Below, in pieces: positions 1 to 8,516 of a DNA stretch of 64,000 nucleotides. The stretch is from Haloarcula rubra (GTDB taxonomy: Archaea; Halobacteriota; Halobacteria; Halobacteriales; Haloarculaceae): positions 795,341-859,340 of the forward strand of contig NZ_RKLR01000001.1 in the NCBI RefSeq assembly GCF_019599465.1. Direction: 5' to 3'. Each line of letters begins with the position of its first letter. Position 1 is the stretch's first letter. Position numbers and translations under genes: made by a program. Below the pieces are notes generated by a model. It saw only the letters and a program-made list of their open reading frames with translations, did not search any database and had not been told where the DNA came from.

Positions 1-1047
1 GGCGACTCGACGCTGGCCGACGACCGGGTCCTGCTGACCCACACGACGCCGACGCGCCGCCCGGACCTGCTGGCCTACGACCTCGCGACCGACGAGTACG
101 AGACGCTCCACGAGGCCGAGTACGGTCCGTTCTCGCCCGAGGACTTCGCCGACGCCGAGTACTTCACCGTCACCTCGGACGGCGTCCCCGAGACACGGCA
201 GGCCGCCGTCGAGCACGACCCTTACGAGACGCTCGACATCGGCGCGCTCCTGTACGATTCGGGCGAGCGACCGTCGCCGCTAATCGTCAACCCCCACGGC
301 GGCCCGCGGGCGATGGACACGAAGTCCTTCGGCCTCTACACCCAGTTCCTCGTCCAGCGGGGGTTCTCGGTGTTGCAGGTGAACTACCGGGGATCGACCG
401 GCCGCGGCCGCGAGTTCGTCCAGCGACTGTACGACGACTGGGGCGGGGCCGAACAGGGCGACGTGGCGACGGCCGCCGAACACGTCCTCGACACCCGCGA
501 GTGGGTCGACGAGGACAGCGTGGCCGTCTTCGGCGGGTCCTACGGCGGCTACTCGGCGTACTGGCAGATGCTCCAGTACCCCGACCTCTACGACGCCGGC
601 GTGGCGTGGATAGGGCTGACCGACCTCGAAGACCAGTACGAGAACACGATGCCCCACTATCGCACGGAACTGATGGAGAAGAACCTCGGGACGCCCGAGG
701 AGAACCCCGACCTCTATCACGAACGCTCGCCCATCGAGTACGTCGAGAACCTCTCGGCGCCGCTGTTCGTGCTCCACGGGGTCAACGACCGCCGTGTCCC
801 CGTCTCGCAGGCCCGCCTGTTCCGGGCGGCGCTGGACGACTTCGGCTACACCGAGGGGCCGGAGAGCGCGGGGTCGAAGAGCCCGCGAGGAGACGGCGAC
901 GCCGTCGGCGGCGACTACGAGTACGAGGAACTCGGCGAGGAGGGCCACGCCTCCTCGGACATCGACCAGAAGATTCGGCTGTTCCGGTTGCTCGACGACT
1001 TCCTCGACCGGCGCATCGGCACCGAGGCCGTCGCCGCCGACGACTGA
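1..1047 (+). CDS. S9 family (prolyl oligopeptidase-type) serine peptidase, 5' truncated
   Basis: The reading frame is open from the first base of the window, so the N-terminal propeller and the start codon lie outside. The remaining 348 residues hold the alpha/beta-hydrolase domain of the S9 family. I see the oxyanion-hole element NPHGGPR, the nucleophile elbow GGSYGGY with Ser at bases 538-540, the acid in HGVNDRRVP, and a late His in EEGHAS, giving a complete Ser-Asp-His triad. Members cleave short peptides in the cytoplasm, typically as acylaminoacyl- or oligopeptidases. The exact substrate cannot be told without the propeller. An insertion of about 25 residues rich in Gly, Asp and Glu sits between the Asp and His and looks like a haloarchaeal surface loop. 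Confidence 0.93.
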   Translation, partial: GDSTLADDRVLLTHTTPTRRPDLLAYDLATDEYETLHEAEYGPFSPEDFADAEYFTVTSDGVPETRQAAVEHDPYETLDIGALLYDSGERPSPLIVNPHGGPRAMDTKSFGLYTQFLVQRGFSVLQVNYRGSTGRGREFVQRLYDDWGGAEQGDVATAAEHVLDTREWVDEDSVAVFGGSYGGYSAYWQMLQYPDLYDAGVAWIGLTDLEDQYENTMPHYRTELMEKNLGTPEENPDLYHERSPIEYVENLSAPLFVLHGVNDRRVPVSQARLFRAALDDFGYTEGPESAGSKSPRGDGDAVGGDYEYEELGEEGHASSDIDQKIRLFRLLDDFLDRRIGTEAVAADD

Positions 1048-1092
1048 GCGGACAGCACTTATTACGGTCCATAGCGACGGTTTCGAGTACTG

Positions 1093-3153
1093 ATGGTGTG
1101 GTCGGGTGCGGGGGACGGCCAGTGTCGCTTCCAGTGTGAGCCGGCGGCACAGCACGAGTCGATAGCCGACAGCGAGACGTGGCGCTGTCCACACGGCGCG
1201 ATGGCCGACGCCGACCACTGCCCGTTCCACCGCCCACCCGCCGAGACGCCCGAGGACGTCGACGTGTCGGCGGCGTTCCTAGACGCCGTGGAGTCGGGCG
1301 CGGACGGCGACCGGACGGCGCACCGTCGGTCGAAGCAGTTCCTCGGGGCGGACATCGCGACGCTGGACCTCTCGATGGCGGTGGTCGACGCCACCGACAA
1401 CTACCCGATAGACCTCCGGGGCGCCAGCATCGACCGGCTGGACGGGACCGACAGCGAGGTCGGCCAGCGACTGGACCTCCGAGGGGCGACCGTCGGCGAG
1501 TTGCGACTCGACGGCGCCTACCACGAACTCGACGCCCGCGGCGCGACCGTCGAGTCGGGCGCGTTCGCCGGCGTTCGCGTCGACGGCGTGGACTGCCGGG
1601 ACGCCACCTTCGAGACCGTCGACTTCGACCGAGCGAGCGTGGGGGAGGCGGCGTTCGACGACGCCACCGTCGGCGACGGCTCTTTCCACCACACCGAGTT
1701 CGGGATGGCCGACTTCGACGACGCGACGTTCGAGACGGGCGACTTCTACCACGCGAGTTTCGACGAGGGCGACTTCCGCGGGGCCTCGTTCGGGACGGCG
1801 CGATTCTACGGCACGACGTTCGGCGGGGGTTACTTCAACGAGACGAGCTACGAGGAGGCGGTGTTCGAGCGCATCGAGGCCGAGCGGTTCTACCTGCCCG
1901 ACGCGACGCTCGCCGGCGGCACCTTCGCCGACGCGGCGGTGTCGATGAAACTCGTCCTGAAGAACTCGACGTTCGTCGGTACCGACTTCACCGGACTGGA
2001 CGCCGAGCGGGTCGACCTCACGGGGAGCACGCTCGTCCGTCCGACCGTCGACGACGCGACGGTCGCGGACCTCCAGCTAGACGGCGCGACGCTGGCGAGT
2101 CCGCGACTCACCGACTGTACGGTCGACCGCGTGACCGCCGCGGACGTGCGCTGTCTCGGCGTCGTGACCGTCGAGGACTGCACCGTCGACACCGTCGACC
2201 TGTCGCCGACGGCCGCCGGCCCCGACGGGGTCGCGCTCGTGTCGCTGTCCGGGAGTGCGGTCGGCGGCGGGACGCTGGGCCAACCCGCCGACGGCACGGT
2301 CGTCTACGACCTCGAACAGACCACGCTGGGGACGGTGAAGTTCACCGGCGGCGGGTCGGGCGGCCCGCTGGACCGACTGGCGTTCCACCGGACGCGCTTC
2401 GACGGGTTCGACGTGCGCGACGACGACGACGTGGACCTGGAGGCCGCCGACTACCGCCTCCACGAACTCGCGGACGGCCTCGCCGACCCGCTTCGGACGA
2501 CGCTCGCGTACCCGCACGCACTCGAAACGATGGTGGGTGCGGCCGGCGACGACGAGACGGCCGCCGCACTGCTGGAGCGAGCGGCGACCCGGGCGGCCGA
2601 CCAGTCGCTCCCGGACGACGCCCGCGAGCGCTCCGACCGCTTGGCGGAGGCCACCGAGGGGACCATCCCGGCCGCCGACGGCGAGGTGACCTACCTCCGG
2701 GCGAAGAACGGCGCCAACGATATCGCGGACAACACCGCCGCCTCCGCCTTCTTCGTCTCGCAGTTGGCCTATCGCCGCCGGACCCACGCCGGCCGCGTCG
2801 TCGACGGGAGCGCGCCGCTCCGGGGCCGCGTGCGGAGCCTCGGGCGCTGGGGCCTGAACGCCTTCCTGTTCCTGACGACGGGGTACGGCGAGCGCCCCTC
2901 CTACACTCTCGGGGCGTCGGTGGCACTCGTCGTCGGCTACGCCGCCCTCTACCTCGCGCTCGCGCCGCGCCTGTTCGCCGACGTGGAGCAGTACCTCCAG
3001 TTGAGCCTCGGGTCGTTCATCGCCTTCTTCCTCGGCGGCGTCGGGGCCGTCGACGACGCGACGGTCAACGTCATCGCGCAGTCGGAGGCGTTCCTCGGGG
3101 CCTTCTTCATCGCGCTGTACGTGTTCGCGCTGACCCGCTCGGTCAGCCGGTGA
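1093..3153 (+). CDS. Pentapeptide-repeat protein with C-terminal channel-like membrane domain
   Basis: This 686-residue protein has three parts. Residues 10-45 carry a Cys/His cluster (CRFQC, WRCPHG, HCPFH) that could bind zinc. Residues about 80-440 are built from pentapeptide repeats of the A(D/T)F-x-x type, for example FDDATFETGDFYHASF, which fold as a right-handed beta-helix. After a helical stretch come two or three hydrophobic segments (about residues 603-630 and 640-682). In haloarchaea such repeats are often fused to a two-helix ion-channel pore, and the end LGAFFIALYVFALTR matches the inner helix of that pore. The expected filter TxGYGD is not present, however (FLGGVG stands there). 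The function is unknown. The ATG start lies 30 bp after an AT-rich box (cttattac). Confidence 0.85.
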   Translation: MVWSGAGDGQCRFQCEPAAQHESIADSETWRCPHGAMADADHCPFHRPPAETPEDVDVSAAFLDAVESGADGDRTAHRRSKQFLGADIATLDLSMAVVDATDNYPIDLRGASIDRLDGTDSEVGQRLDLRGATVGELRLDGAYHELDARGATVESGAFAGVRVDGVDCRDATFETVDFDRASVGEAAFDDATVGDGSFHHTEFGMADFDDATFETGDFYHASFDEGDFRGASFGTARFYGTTFGGGYFNETSYEEAVFERIEAERFYLPDATLAGGTFADAAVSMKLVLKNSTFVGTDFTGLDAERVDLTGSTLVRPTVDDATVADLQLDGATLASPRLTDCTVDRVTAADVRCLGVVTVEDCTVDTVDLSPTAAGPDGVALVSLSGSAVGGGTLGQPADGTVVYDLEQTTLGTVKFTGGGSGGPLDRLAFHRTRFDGFDVRDDDDVDLEAADYRLHELADGLADPLRTTLAYPHALETMVGAAGDDETAAALLERAATRAADQSLPDDARERSDRLAEATEGTIPAADGEVTYLRAKNGANDIADNTAASAFFVSQLAYRRRTHAGRVVDGSAPLRGRVRSLGRWGLNAFLFLTTGYGERPSYTLGASVALVVGYAALYLALAPRLFADVEQYLQLSLGSFIAFFLGGVGAVDDATVNVIAQSEAFLGAFFIALYVFALTRSVSR

Positions 3154-3192
3154 GCGCGCAATCTTTCTCCCGGTCGCCGACGTAGGGACGGT

Positions 3193-4149
3193 ATGGACAC
3201 ATGTTACGCCGCCCTCTCAGACCGCCTGCTCGTCGGGTCGGGCGAGTGGACCGAGCGACTGCGCGACCACACGCTCGAATGTGTCGCCGCCGCCGAGCGA
3301 GCGCCCGACCGGGCGTTCGTCGGCACGGTCGATTCGGGCCTCCAGCGGACGACGGACGGCGGGGTGACGTGGGAGTGCGTGCTGGACGCGGGCGACCGCG
3401 TCACGAGCGTCACCGTCAGTCCACACGACGAAGACGTGGTGTGGGCGGGCACGGAACCGAGCGCCGTCTATCGGTCGACGGACGGCGGTGACAACTGGAG
3501 CCAGCGGGACGGACTCACGGACCTCGACTCGGCCTCGCGGTGGTCGTTCCCGCCGCGTCCCCACACCCACCACGTCCGATGGCTGGCCGTCGCCCCGGAC
3601 GACCCTGAACGAGTGTACGTCGCCGTCGAGGCCGGCGCGTTCGTCCGGAGCGAGGACGGCGGCGAGACGTGGGTCGACCATCCCACCGGCGGCCGGCGGG
3701 ACAACCACACGCTGGCCGTCCACCCCGACACCCCGACGAGAGTGTACACGGCCGCCGGCGACGGCTACGCCCAGTCGGAGGACTACGGCGAGACGTGGCA
3801 GTACCCGCAGAACGGCCTCGACCACCGCTACGTCTGGGGGCTGGCGGTCCACCCCGACGACCCCGACGCCGTCGTCGTCTCGGCCGCCAGCGGTCCCCGG
3901 TCGGCCCACTCGACGACCGGCGAGAGCTACGTCTACCGCTGGACCGGCGACGGGTGGGCCACGGCGATGGACGGCCTGCCGGCAGCCGACGGCCTCTCGC
4001 GGGCGGTGCTGGCTCCGGACCCCGACGGCGCGATATGCGCGGTGACGAACCACGGTCTGTTCCGGTCGGCCGAGGGATGGACGTGGGAGCGGGTCGGGTC
4101 GTGGGAGGAGACGTACGACCAGGTCCCACGCGGCCTCGCCGTCGTCTAG
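3193..4149 (+). CDS. BNR/Asp-box repeat beta-propeller protein (sialidase/Ycf48-like fold)
   Basis: The 318 residues contain repeated Asp-box motifs of the form S/T-x-D-G-G-x-T/N-W (TTDGGVTW, STDGGDNW, SEDGGETW, SEDYGETW) at regular spacing, which is the mark of a sialidase-type or VPS10/Ycf48-like beta-propeller. No signal peptide or membrane helix is visible, so it is probably cytoplasmic. Sialidase catalytic residues cannot be assigned, and haloarchaeal proteins of this type are usually annotated as glycosyl-hydrolase-like without a proven activity. It follows the pentapeptide gene by 39 bp. Its stop codon overlaps that of the convergent gene 4146-4532 within a shared CTAG. Confidence 0.85.
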   Translation: MDTCYAALSDRLLVGSGEWTERLRDHTLECVAAAERAPDRAFVGTVDSGLQRTTDGGVTWECVLDAGDRVTSVTVSPHDEDVVWAGTEPSAVYRSTDGGDNWSQRDGLTDLDSASRWSFPPRPHTHHVRWLAVAPDDPERVYVAVEAGAFVRSEDGGETWVDHPTGGRRDNHTLAVHPDTPTRVYTAAGDGYAQSEDYGETWQYPQNGLDHRYVWGLAVHPDDPDAVVVSAASGPRSAHSTTGESYVYRWTGDGWATAMDGLPAADGLSRAVLAPDPDGAICAVTNHGLFRSAEGWTWERVGSWEETYDQVPRGLAVV

Positions 4150-4532
4150 AGAGCGGTCCCGAGAGCGACGACGAGCGCCGTCGACACGAGGGTCAGGACG
4201 GCCGCGACGCCGAGAATCTTCGCGGCGCGCTTCCGGTCGGTGGCGACGGCCTCGCGTTCGGCCACCGACCCGCTGGACCCGCCGGACCCCGAGAGGTCGT
4301 ACCGGGCCAGCGCCCCGAAGGCGACGCAGAACTGGAAGTAGTCCTGTAGGACGCCGACCCACCCACCGAACAGGAACGGCGCGGTGGCCCACAGTGCGCC
4401 GGTCGGGAGCACGGAGAGGGCGACGGCGAGGACGATAGCGACCGCCAGGCCGAACGACCCGATACCCGCCTGCCGACGCGCGCGACGCTGTGTCGACCCG
4501 ATGTTGCAGACACCCGGCTGATACTCTGCCAT
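4146..4532 (-). CDS. Small membrane protein with conserved CNIG N-terminal motif
   Basis: This 128-residue protein starts with a short cytoplasmic segment YQPGVCNIG followed by RRARRQAG. It has hydrophobic helices at about 28-48, 52-72 and 105-126, with a Ser/Gly-rich acidic-basic loop between the last two. The CNIG followed by an Arg-rich run is a pattern I associate with a family of small uncharacterised membrane proteins in archaea and bacteria. I cannot give a function. It is convergent with the BNR-repeat gene and divergent from the acidic secreted protein at 4665. The intergenic region with the latter holds a three-unit 10-bp repeat. Confidence 0.75.
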   Translation of the reverse strand: MAEYQPGVCNIGSTQRRARRQAGIGSFGLAVAIVLAVALSVLPTGALWATAPFLFGGWVGVLQDYFQFCVAFGALARYDLSGSGGSSGSVAEREAVATDRKRAAKILGVAAVLTLVSTALVVALGTAL

Positions 4533-4580
4533 GGCCGTGAGCTAGAGTGCCGCGGTCAAAGGCGTAACGCCGCCGTGAAC

Positions 4581-4610
4581 GGTCTAAACCGGCTTAAACT
4601 GGGTTAAATC
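4581..4610. promoter_or_regulatory. Three tandem 10-bp direct repeats in a divergent promoter region
   Basis: Three consecutive 10-base units GGTCTAAACC, GGCTTAAACT and GGGTTAAATC run without spacers, with consensus GG-x-(C/T)TAAA(C/T)(C/T). A 10-bp period places each unit on the same face of the helix, as expected for a cooperatively bound regulator. The array lies 48 bp beyond the start of the minus-strand membrane gene (start 4532). It is also about 20 bp upstream of the TATA-like box TTTATCC (4631-4637) of the secreted protein gene at 4665. It could control either gene. No match to a named haloarchaeal operator is recognised. Confidence 0.55.
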
Positions 4611-4664
4611 CGACCCAACGACCGGCCCGGTTTATCCTCGAACGGTCCCGACCCCTCGCTTGCA

Positions 4665-5240
4665 ATGTCGCTCACGAAACCGCTGACGCTCGCACTCGTC
4701 GCACTGCTGGTCGCCGGCGGTGGCGTCGCCGCCGCCACCGGTGCCACACAGACAGCCACGGACGCGTCGACGGCGTCCGTCACGGACGTGGATGTGGACG
4801 CGTCGCTGGGCAACGAGACGACGACGGTCACCGTCACCGACGACGGTGAGGGCGTCGAGAACGCCACCGTGACCGTCGAAGGCGAGGAGGAAGTCACCGT
4901 CCACACGGACGGGAACGGCACGGCGACCGTCGACCGGTCGGCACTGTCCGAGGACGGCGAATCCCTCGAAGCGGTCGAACTGTCCGTCGAGGCCGGTGAC
5001 GCCGAGGGCGAACTGGAGTACACGGTCGAAGACGGGTCGCTGACCCTCCAAGAGGAAGAGTACGAGTACGACATCGACGAGGAATCGGACGAAGAGTCCG
5101 AAGACGACGACGCGGAGGAAGACGACGCAGAGGACGAAGAAGACGACGACGCAGAGGACGAAGAGGCTGGCGAAGAACCCGAAGACGACGACGCTGAAGA
5201 CGACACCGAGGACGAAGCGGACGACGACAGCGACGACTGA
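4665..5240 (+). CDS. Secreted protein with poly-Asp/Glu tail
   Basis: A signal peptide covers residues 1-27 (LALVALLVAGGGVAAATGA), probably cleaved after an Ala. Residues 35-125 have alternating Val/Thr patterns and NATV elements resembling a small Ig-like or carboxypeptidase-regulatory beta domain. The last 55 or so residues are almost only Asp and Glu with a few Ala, Gly, Pro and Ser. There is no membrane anchor. Such a tail could bind cations or carry an extreme solvation layer, but that is inference. A TTTATCC box about 30 bp upstream supports the start. The family is unknown. Confidence 0.8.
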   Translation: MSLTKPLTLALVALLVAGGGVAAATGATQTATDASTASVTDVDVDASLGNETTTVTVTDDGEGVENATVTVEGEEEVTVHTDGNGTATVDRSALSEDGESLEAVELSVEAGDAEGELEYTVEDGSLTLQEEEYEYDIDEESDEESEDDDAEEDDAEDEEDDDAEDEEAGEEPEDDDAEDDTEDEADDDSDD

Positions 5241-5316
5241 CGCCTGCCTCTCCACGCTCGGTTCCGGCCGTTCGGAATCGAGAAAGTACTTGTCTCGCGA
5301 CGCCGAGACGACAGGT

Positions 5317-6399
5317 ATGCACGATGTCGTCGTCGTCGGTGTCGGCCCCGCTGGCGCCCGCTACGCCCGGCGGGCCGCCCAGCAAGGGTACGACGTACTC
5401 GCCTTCGAACAGGGGACGGTGGGCGAACCACTGGCCTGTTCGGGCCACGTCAGCACCGACGTGTGGGCCTACACCGACGACGCCCGCGACGAACTGCTGC
5501 AGAACGAGGTGTCCGGTGCCCGGTTCCATACCGACGGGCCGGGCAGCGACGCCCACCCCTTCTACAAGGACGAGGTCATCTCGAACGTCATCGACCGGGT
5601 GGGGCTGGACCGCCACCTCGCCGAGTTGGCCCGCGAGGACGGGGCGGACGTCCGCGAGGAACACACCGTCGTCGACGTCGAGGAAGACAGAGACGGCGTC
5701 ACCGTCGAGGTGAGAGGCCCCGACGGCGTCGAGACCCACCGCGCGAAGATGGTCGCCGGGTGTGACGGCCCCAAGAGCCGCGTCCGGCGAGAACTCGGCC
5801 TGCCGGAACCCGACGAACTCCTCCACGGCGTCCTCGGGTTCGACGAGGCGGCCGACCACGGCGACTTCGTCGACGTCCACCTCACCGTCCCGCGCTTCTT
5901 CGCGTGGCGCATCCCGCGCGGCGAGGCCGGCGTCGAGTACGGCCTCGCGGTGCCGCCGGGCGACGACGCCCGCGGGCGCTTCGAGGCGTTTACCGAGGAG
6001 TACGACGCGGACGTGACACGCCGCTGTTCGGGTCTCATCCCCATCGGCCCGCCGAAGCGCGTGACTGGCCGGCGGTCGTTCCTCGTCGGCGACGCCGCCG
6101 CCCAGACCAAGCCGTTCACCGGCGGGGGCATCCTCTACGGCATGACCGCCGCCGACCACGCGGCCCGCGAAATCGACCCCGAGGACCCGGCGACGCTGGG
6201 CGACTACGAGCGTGCGTGGCGCGAGGACCTGCGTCGGGATATCCGTCTGGGCCACGCCGTTCGCGCGGGCTACTCGGTGCCGAAGGTGGTGCAGAAGGCC
6301 GGCATGAAAGCGTTCGAGGGCGAAATCGGCGTCCACATGGACCGTCCCTCGACGCTGTTCTCCCGCGAGCAACTGAAAGCGCTGCTCTCGCGGTCCTGA
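5317..6399 (+). CDS. Geranylgeranyl reductase family FAD-dependent oxidoreductase
   Basis: The 360-residue protein opens with a Rossmann FAD-binding motif GVGPAG directly after MHDVVVV. It later shows the family block FLVGDAAAQTKPFTGGGILYG, in which GDAA contacts FAD and the PFTGGG loop is typical of archaeal geranylgeranyl reductases. These enzymes hydrogenate the isoprenoid chains of archaeal lipids or of menaquinone precursors, working at the membrane. I chose the ATG at 5317 because the Rossmann strand starts there; a TTG at 5290 would add nine non-conserved residues. The lipid substrate cannot be predicted from sequence. The next gene (6401-6643) is convergent and begins two bases after the stop. 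Confidence 0.9.
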   Translation: MHDVVVVGVGPAGARYARRAAQQGYDVLAFEQGTVGEPLACSGHVSTDVWAYTDDARDELLQNEVSGARFHTDGPGSDAHPFYKDEVISNVIDRVGLDRHLAELAREDGADVREEHTVVDVEEDRDGVTVEVRGPDGVETHRAKMVAGCDGPKSRVRRELGLPEPDELLHGVLGFDEAADHGDFVDVHLTVPRFFAWRIPRGEAGVEYGLAVPPGDDARGRFEAFTEEYDADVTRRCSGLIPIGPPKRVTGRRSFLVGDAAAQTKPFTGGGILYGMTAADHAAREIDPEDPATLGDYERAWREDLRRDIRLGHAVRAGYSVPKVVQKAGMKAFEGEIGVHMDRPSTLFSREQLKALLSRS

Positions 6400-6400
6400 C

Positions 6401-6643
6401 CTACGCCAGCGACCGGTGGAGACCCAGCCACACTCGCTTGTAGCCGAGCATATATAGCCCGGCGTACAGCAAGACGGCGCCCATCCACAGTTCCCAGAGG
6501 CCGAACACCGACTGTCCGGCCAGCAGGTTCGAGAGTCCGGCACTCTCGGTGAGTACGCCGACGACGGTCAGGACGCCCGCGAGCAGCGCCGAGACGAGCA
6601 GTCCGAGCAGTTCCGCGAGCGATTCGGAGACGAGTCCGTTCAT
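6401..6643 (-). CDS. Small two-helix membrane protein, function unknown
   Basis: The 80 residues contain two strong hydrophobic stretches (about 9-30 and 47-68) and end with a basic segment YKRVWLGLHRSLA. Haloarchaeal codon bias is kept. The start ATG (base 6643) is preceded on the minus strand by an AT-rich box at 6667-6676 (attataaccc in plus-strand reading), about 27 bp away, as expected for a leaderless transcript. I do not recognise the family. Its stop is adjacent to the stop of the reductase gene on the opposite strand. Confidence 0.65.
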   Translation of the reverse strand: MNGLVSESLAELLGLLVSALLAGVLTVVGVLTESAGLSNLLAGQSVFGLWELWMGAVLLYAGLYMLGYKRVWLGLHRSLA

Positions 6644-6726
6644 CAGCGAGTCGTATGCTGATGTGAATTATAACCCTTTTCCTGCGAAGCGCAAGCGCTT
6701 AGTCGGCCCACGGCGACCCGGTGAGT

Positions 6727-6954
6727 ATGACGCAGTACCGCGACATGGACCACGGACTGTTGGCGAAACGCGGGTTCCTCCTCGGTGTCGGCCTGTTCGC
6801 GATCGGCGCACTCGGCGAAATCCTCGGCCACACGCTCCTCGGGCCGTTCCCGGCGTGGAGTAACGTGCTGTTGACCGACATGGTAGCGCTCGGCATCCTG
6901 CTCGGTCTGTTCTCGCCGCTCGTGTTCGGCATCGTCCTGCCACTCGTCGAGTGA
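6727..6954 (+). CDS. Small membrane protein, function unknown
   Basis: The 75 residues begin MTQYRDMDHGLLAKRGF, followed by a helix (about 18-38) and a second helix (about 50-74). The short charged N-terminus followed by two helices recurs in haloarchaeal genomes, but I cannot attach a function. A GTG at 6721 would add two residues. I prefer the ATG at 6727, which is preceded by GGTGAG, a possible Shine-Dalgarno element. Two further small membrane proteins lie either side, so this may be a group of envelope genes. Confidence 0.65.
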   Translation: MTQYRDMDHGLLAKRGFLLGVGLFAIGALGEILGHTLLGPFPAWSNVLLTDMVALGILLGLFSPLVFGIVLPLVE

Positions 6955-7006
6955 GCGCGGTGATTCGGTCGAAGCTATTTACGACTGCCGAGCGACAGCC
7001 CTTCGC

Positions 7007-7402
7007 ATGAAGGCCTCGCGTTTCACCGTCGCCTCGGCCGTCGTCGCACTGCTCGGCTGTCTGGTCGCGTTCGTCGGCCCGTTGGCGCTCGGGGCCAACC
7101 CGGGCGTCAGGGGGAGTGTGACGCTCTCGGCCGTCGTCGGTGCCGTCTTCGCCGGGAAGAACTTCCAGACCGTTCGGGAACGAGGGCGGCCCCGCTTCGC
7201 GGCAGCGGTGATGGCGACGATACTGGGTCTGTGGCTCATCCTCGCCCCACTCCAGTACCAGACCGTCGGCGCGCCGCTGACGGCCGTGACCCAGTTCGGC
7301 GGGATGTGTCTCGCCGCGTTCTCGGCGTACACGGCGCTCGTTGCCGTCGAGTACTACCTCGGTGAACCGGAGTTCGCCGAGGACGACGTGGGCTACTCGT
7401 AA
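7007..7402 (+). CDS. Four-helix membrane protein, function unknown
   Basis: The 131 residues hold four hydrophobic segments (about 5-27, 37-50, 64-84 and 92-116) and a short acidic tail GEPEFAEDDVGYS. Repeated small helices with SAVVGAVFAG-type packing resemble the SPW-repeat type of small membrane proteins, a weak comparison. A box gctatttac about 27 bp before the ATG fits a leaderless promoter. The 3' end overlaps the convergent YgfZ-like gene by 10 bp. Confidence 0.65.
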   Translation: MKASRFTVASAVVALLGCLVAFVGPLALGANPGVRGSVTLSAVVGAVFAGKNFQTVRERGRPRFAAAVMATILGLWLILAPLQYQTVGAPLTAVTQFGGMCLAAFSAYTALVAVEYYLGEPEFAEDDVGYS

Positions 7403-8478
7403 CTGGGGAGTCTCGCGGACGTTGCCGACCCGTCGACGAACGGTAGGTCGGTGCGTTCGGCGTCGACTTCTTCTCCGTCTGCTCGGACTGTCAGGGCGCC
7501 GTCCGGCAGGTCCCAGTCGACGGCCGCCATCGCGATGGCGGCCTCGCGCATCGGACTGTCGACGGCGCGGGTGACCTCGCCGACGTGTTCGTCGCCGGCG
7601 AAGACGGCGGCCCCCGACTCGGGGAGCGCAGCAACGGAGAGGCCGACCAGTCGGGTCGGCGGGTGGCCGCGGTTCTCGATGCGCGAGACGACTTCCTGTC
7701 CGACGTAACACCCCTTGTCGAAGTCCAGCGCGTTGCGCAGGCCGAGTTCGTTCGGGACGTGGCCCTCGATTTCGGTGTCGAACAGCGGCGACCCCGCTTC
7801 GAGGGTGAGCGTCTCCCACGTCCGGTAGCCGAAGGGGACGGCGTTCAGTCCGCGGTTGACGAGCGTGTCGAACACCGGTTCGGCGTCCTCGGCCGCACAC
7901 ACCACGTCGTAGCTCTCCTCGCCGGCGAGGTTGTCCGTACGAATGACCGAGACGCCGGCGTCGCCCAGTTCGCCGCGATTGAACGAGAGCGGCGTCTCCG
8001 GAGACGAGGCCTGATGGAGGACGCTGGCTATCTTCTCGGTGGCCTTCGGGCCGTGGACGCCGAAGGTGGCGAAGTCGTCGGTCGCCACGCGGATGTCCAC
8101 GTCCTGGATGAACGTCTTCTCCTGCCACTCCTCCGCCAGCGGTTCGGCCCGCTGCGGGGGGGTAAAGACGAGCAGTCGCTCGCCGGCGTTGTAGACGTAC
8201 ATGTCCGTCTCGACGCGGCCCTGCGGGTCGAGCAAGAGGGCGTAACAGCCCCGTCCGTCCTGTTCGGGGACGCGGTTCGAGACGGCGTTGTCGACGTAGT
8301 CGACCCGGTCCTCCCCGGTGACGACGAGGACGCCGTAGCCGAACTCACAGACGCCGACGACGTTCCGGACCGCGCGGTGGGTCCGTTCGGGCCGGCCGTA
8401 GTTGTCGACGACGCGGCGCCCGCCCACCTCACGGAAGGTGGCCTCGTGGGCCTCATGAACCTCCTCGAGGACAGTCAT
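7393..8478 (-). CDS. ygfZ: YgfZ/GcvT-type folate-binding protein
   Basis: The 361-residue protein has the three-part fold of the glycine-cleavage T-protein family. It carries the YgfZ signature DFDKGCYVGQE, with the conserved Cys at residue 257. YgfZ proteins bind tetrahydrofolate and support the assembly or repair of certain iron-sulfur proteins in the cytoplasm; the KGCYxGQE motif separates them from true aminomethyltransferases. Both the N-terminal folate-binding part and the C-terminal barrel are present and the length is normal. Some archaeal annotations call this protein an aminomethyltransferase, but no gcvP or gcvH lies near. Its start lies 38 bp before the end of the next gene (8517), away from that gene's promoter. 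Confidence 0.85.
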   Translation of the reverse strand: MTVLEEVHEAHEATFREVGGRRVVDNYGRPERTHRAVRNVVGVCEFGYGVLVVTGEDRVDYVDNAVSNRVPEQDGRGCYALLLDPQGRVETDMYVYNAGERLLVFTPPQRAEPLAEEWQEKTFIQDVDIRVATDDFATFGVHGPKATEKIASVLHQASSPETPLSFNRGELGDAGVSVIRTDNLAGEESYDVVCAAEDAEPVFDTLVNRGLNAVPFGYRTWETLTLEAGSPLFDTEIEGHVPNELGLRNALDFDKGCYVGQEVVSRIENRGHPPTRLVGLSVAALPESGAAVFAGDEHVGEVTRAVDSPMREAAIAMAAVDWDLPDGALTVRADGEEVDAERTDLPFVDGSATSARLPSYE

Positions 8479-8516
8479 TGCTCACGGATGGGAGCCTCGC
8501 GCCCAAAAGGGTCCCG

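Noticed and set aside
1179..3185. 668-codon Arg-rich frame over the pentapeptide gene
   Set aside because: It is a +1 frame shadow. Codon third-position bias fits the pentapeptide gene, and the product would be highly basic, unlike haloarchaeal proteins.
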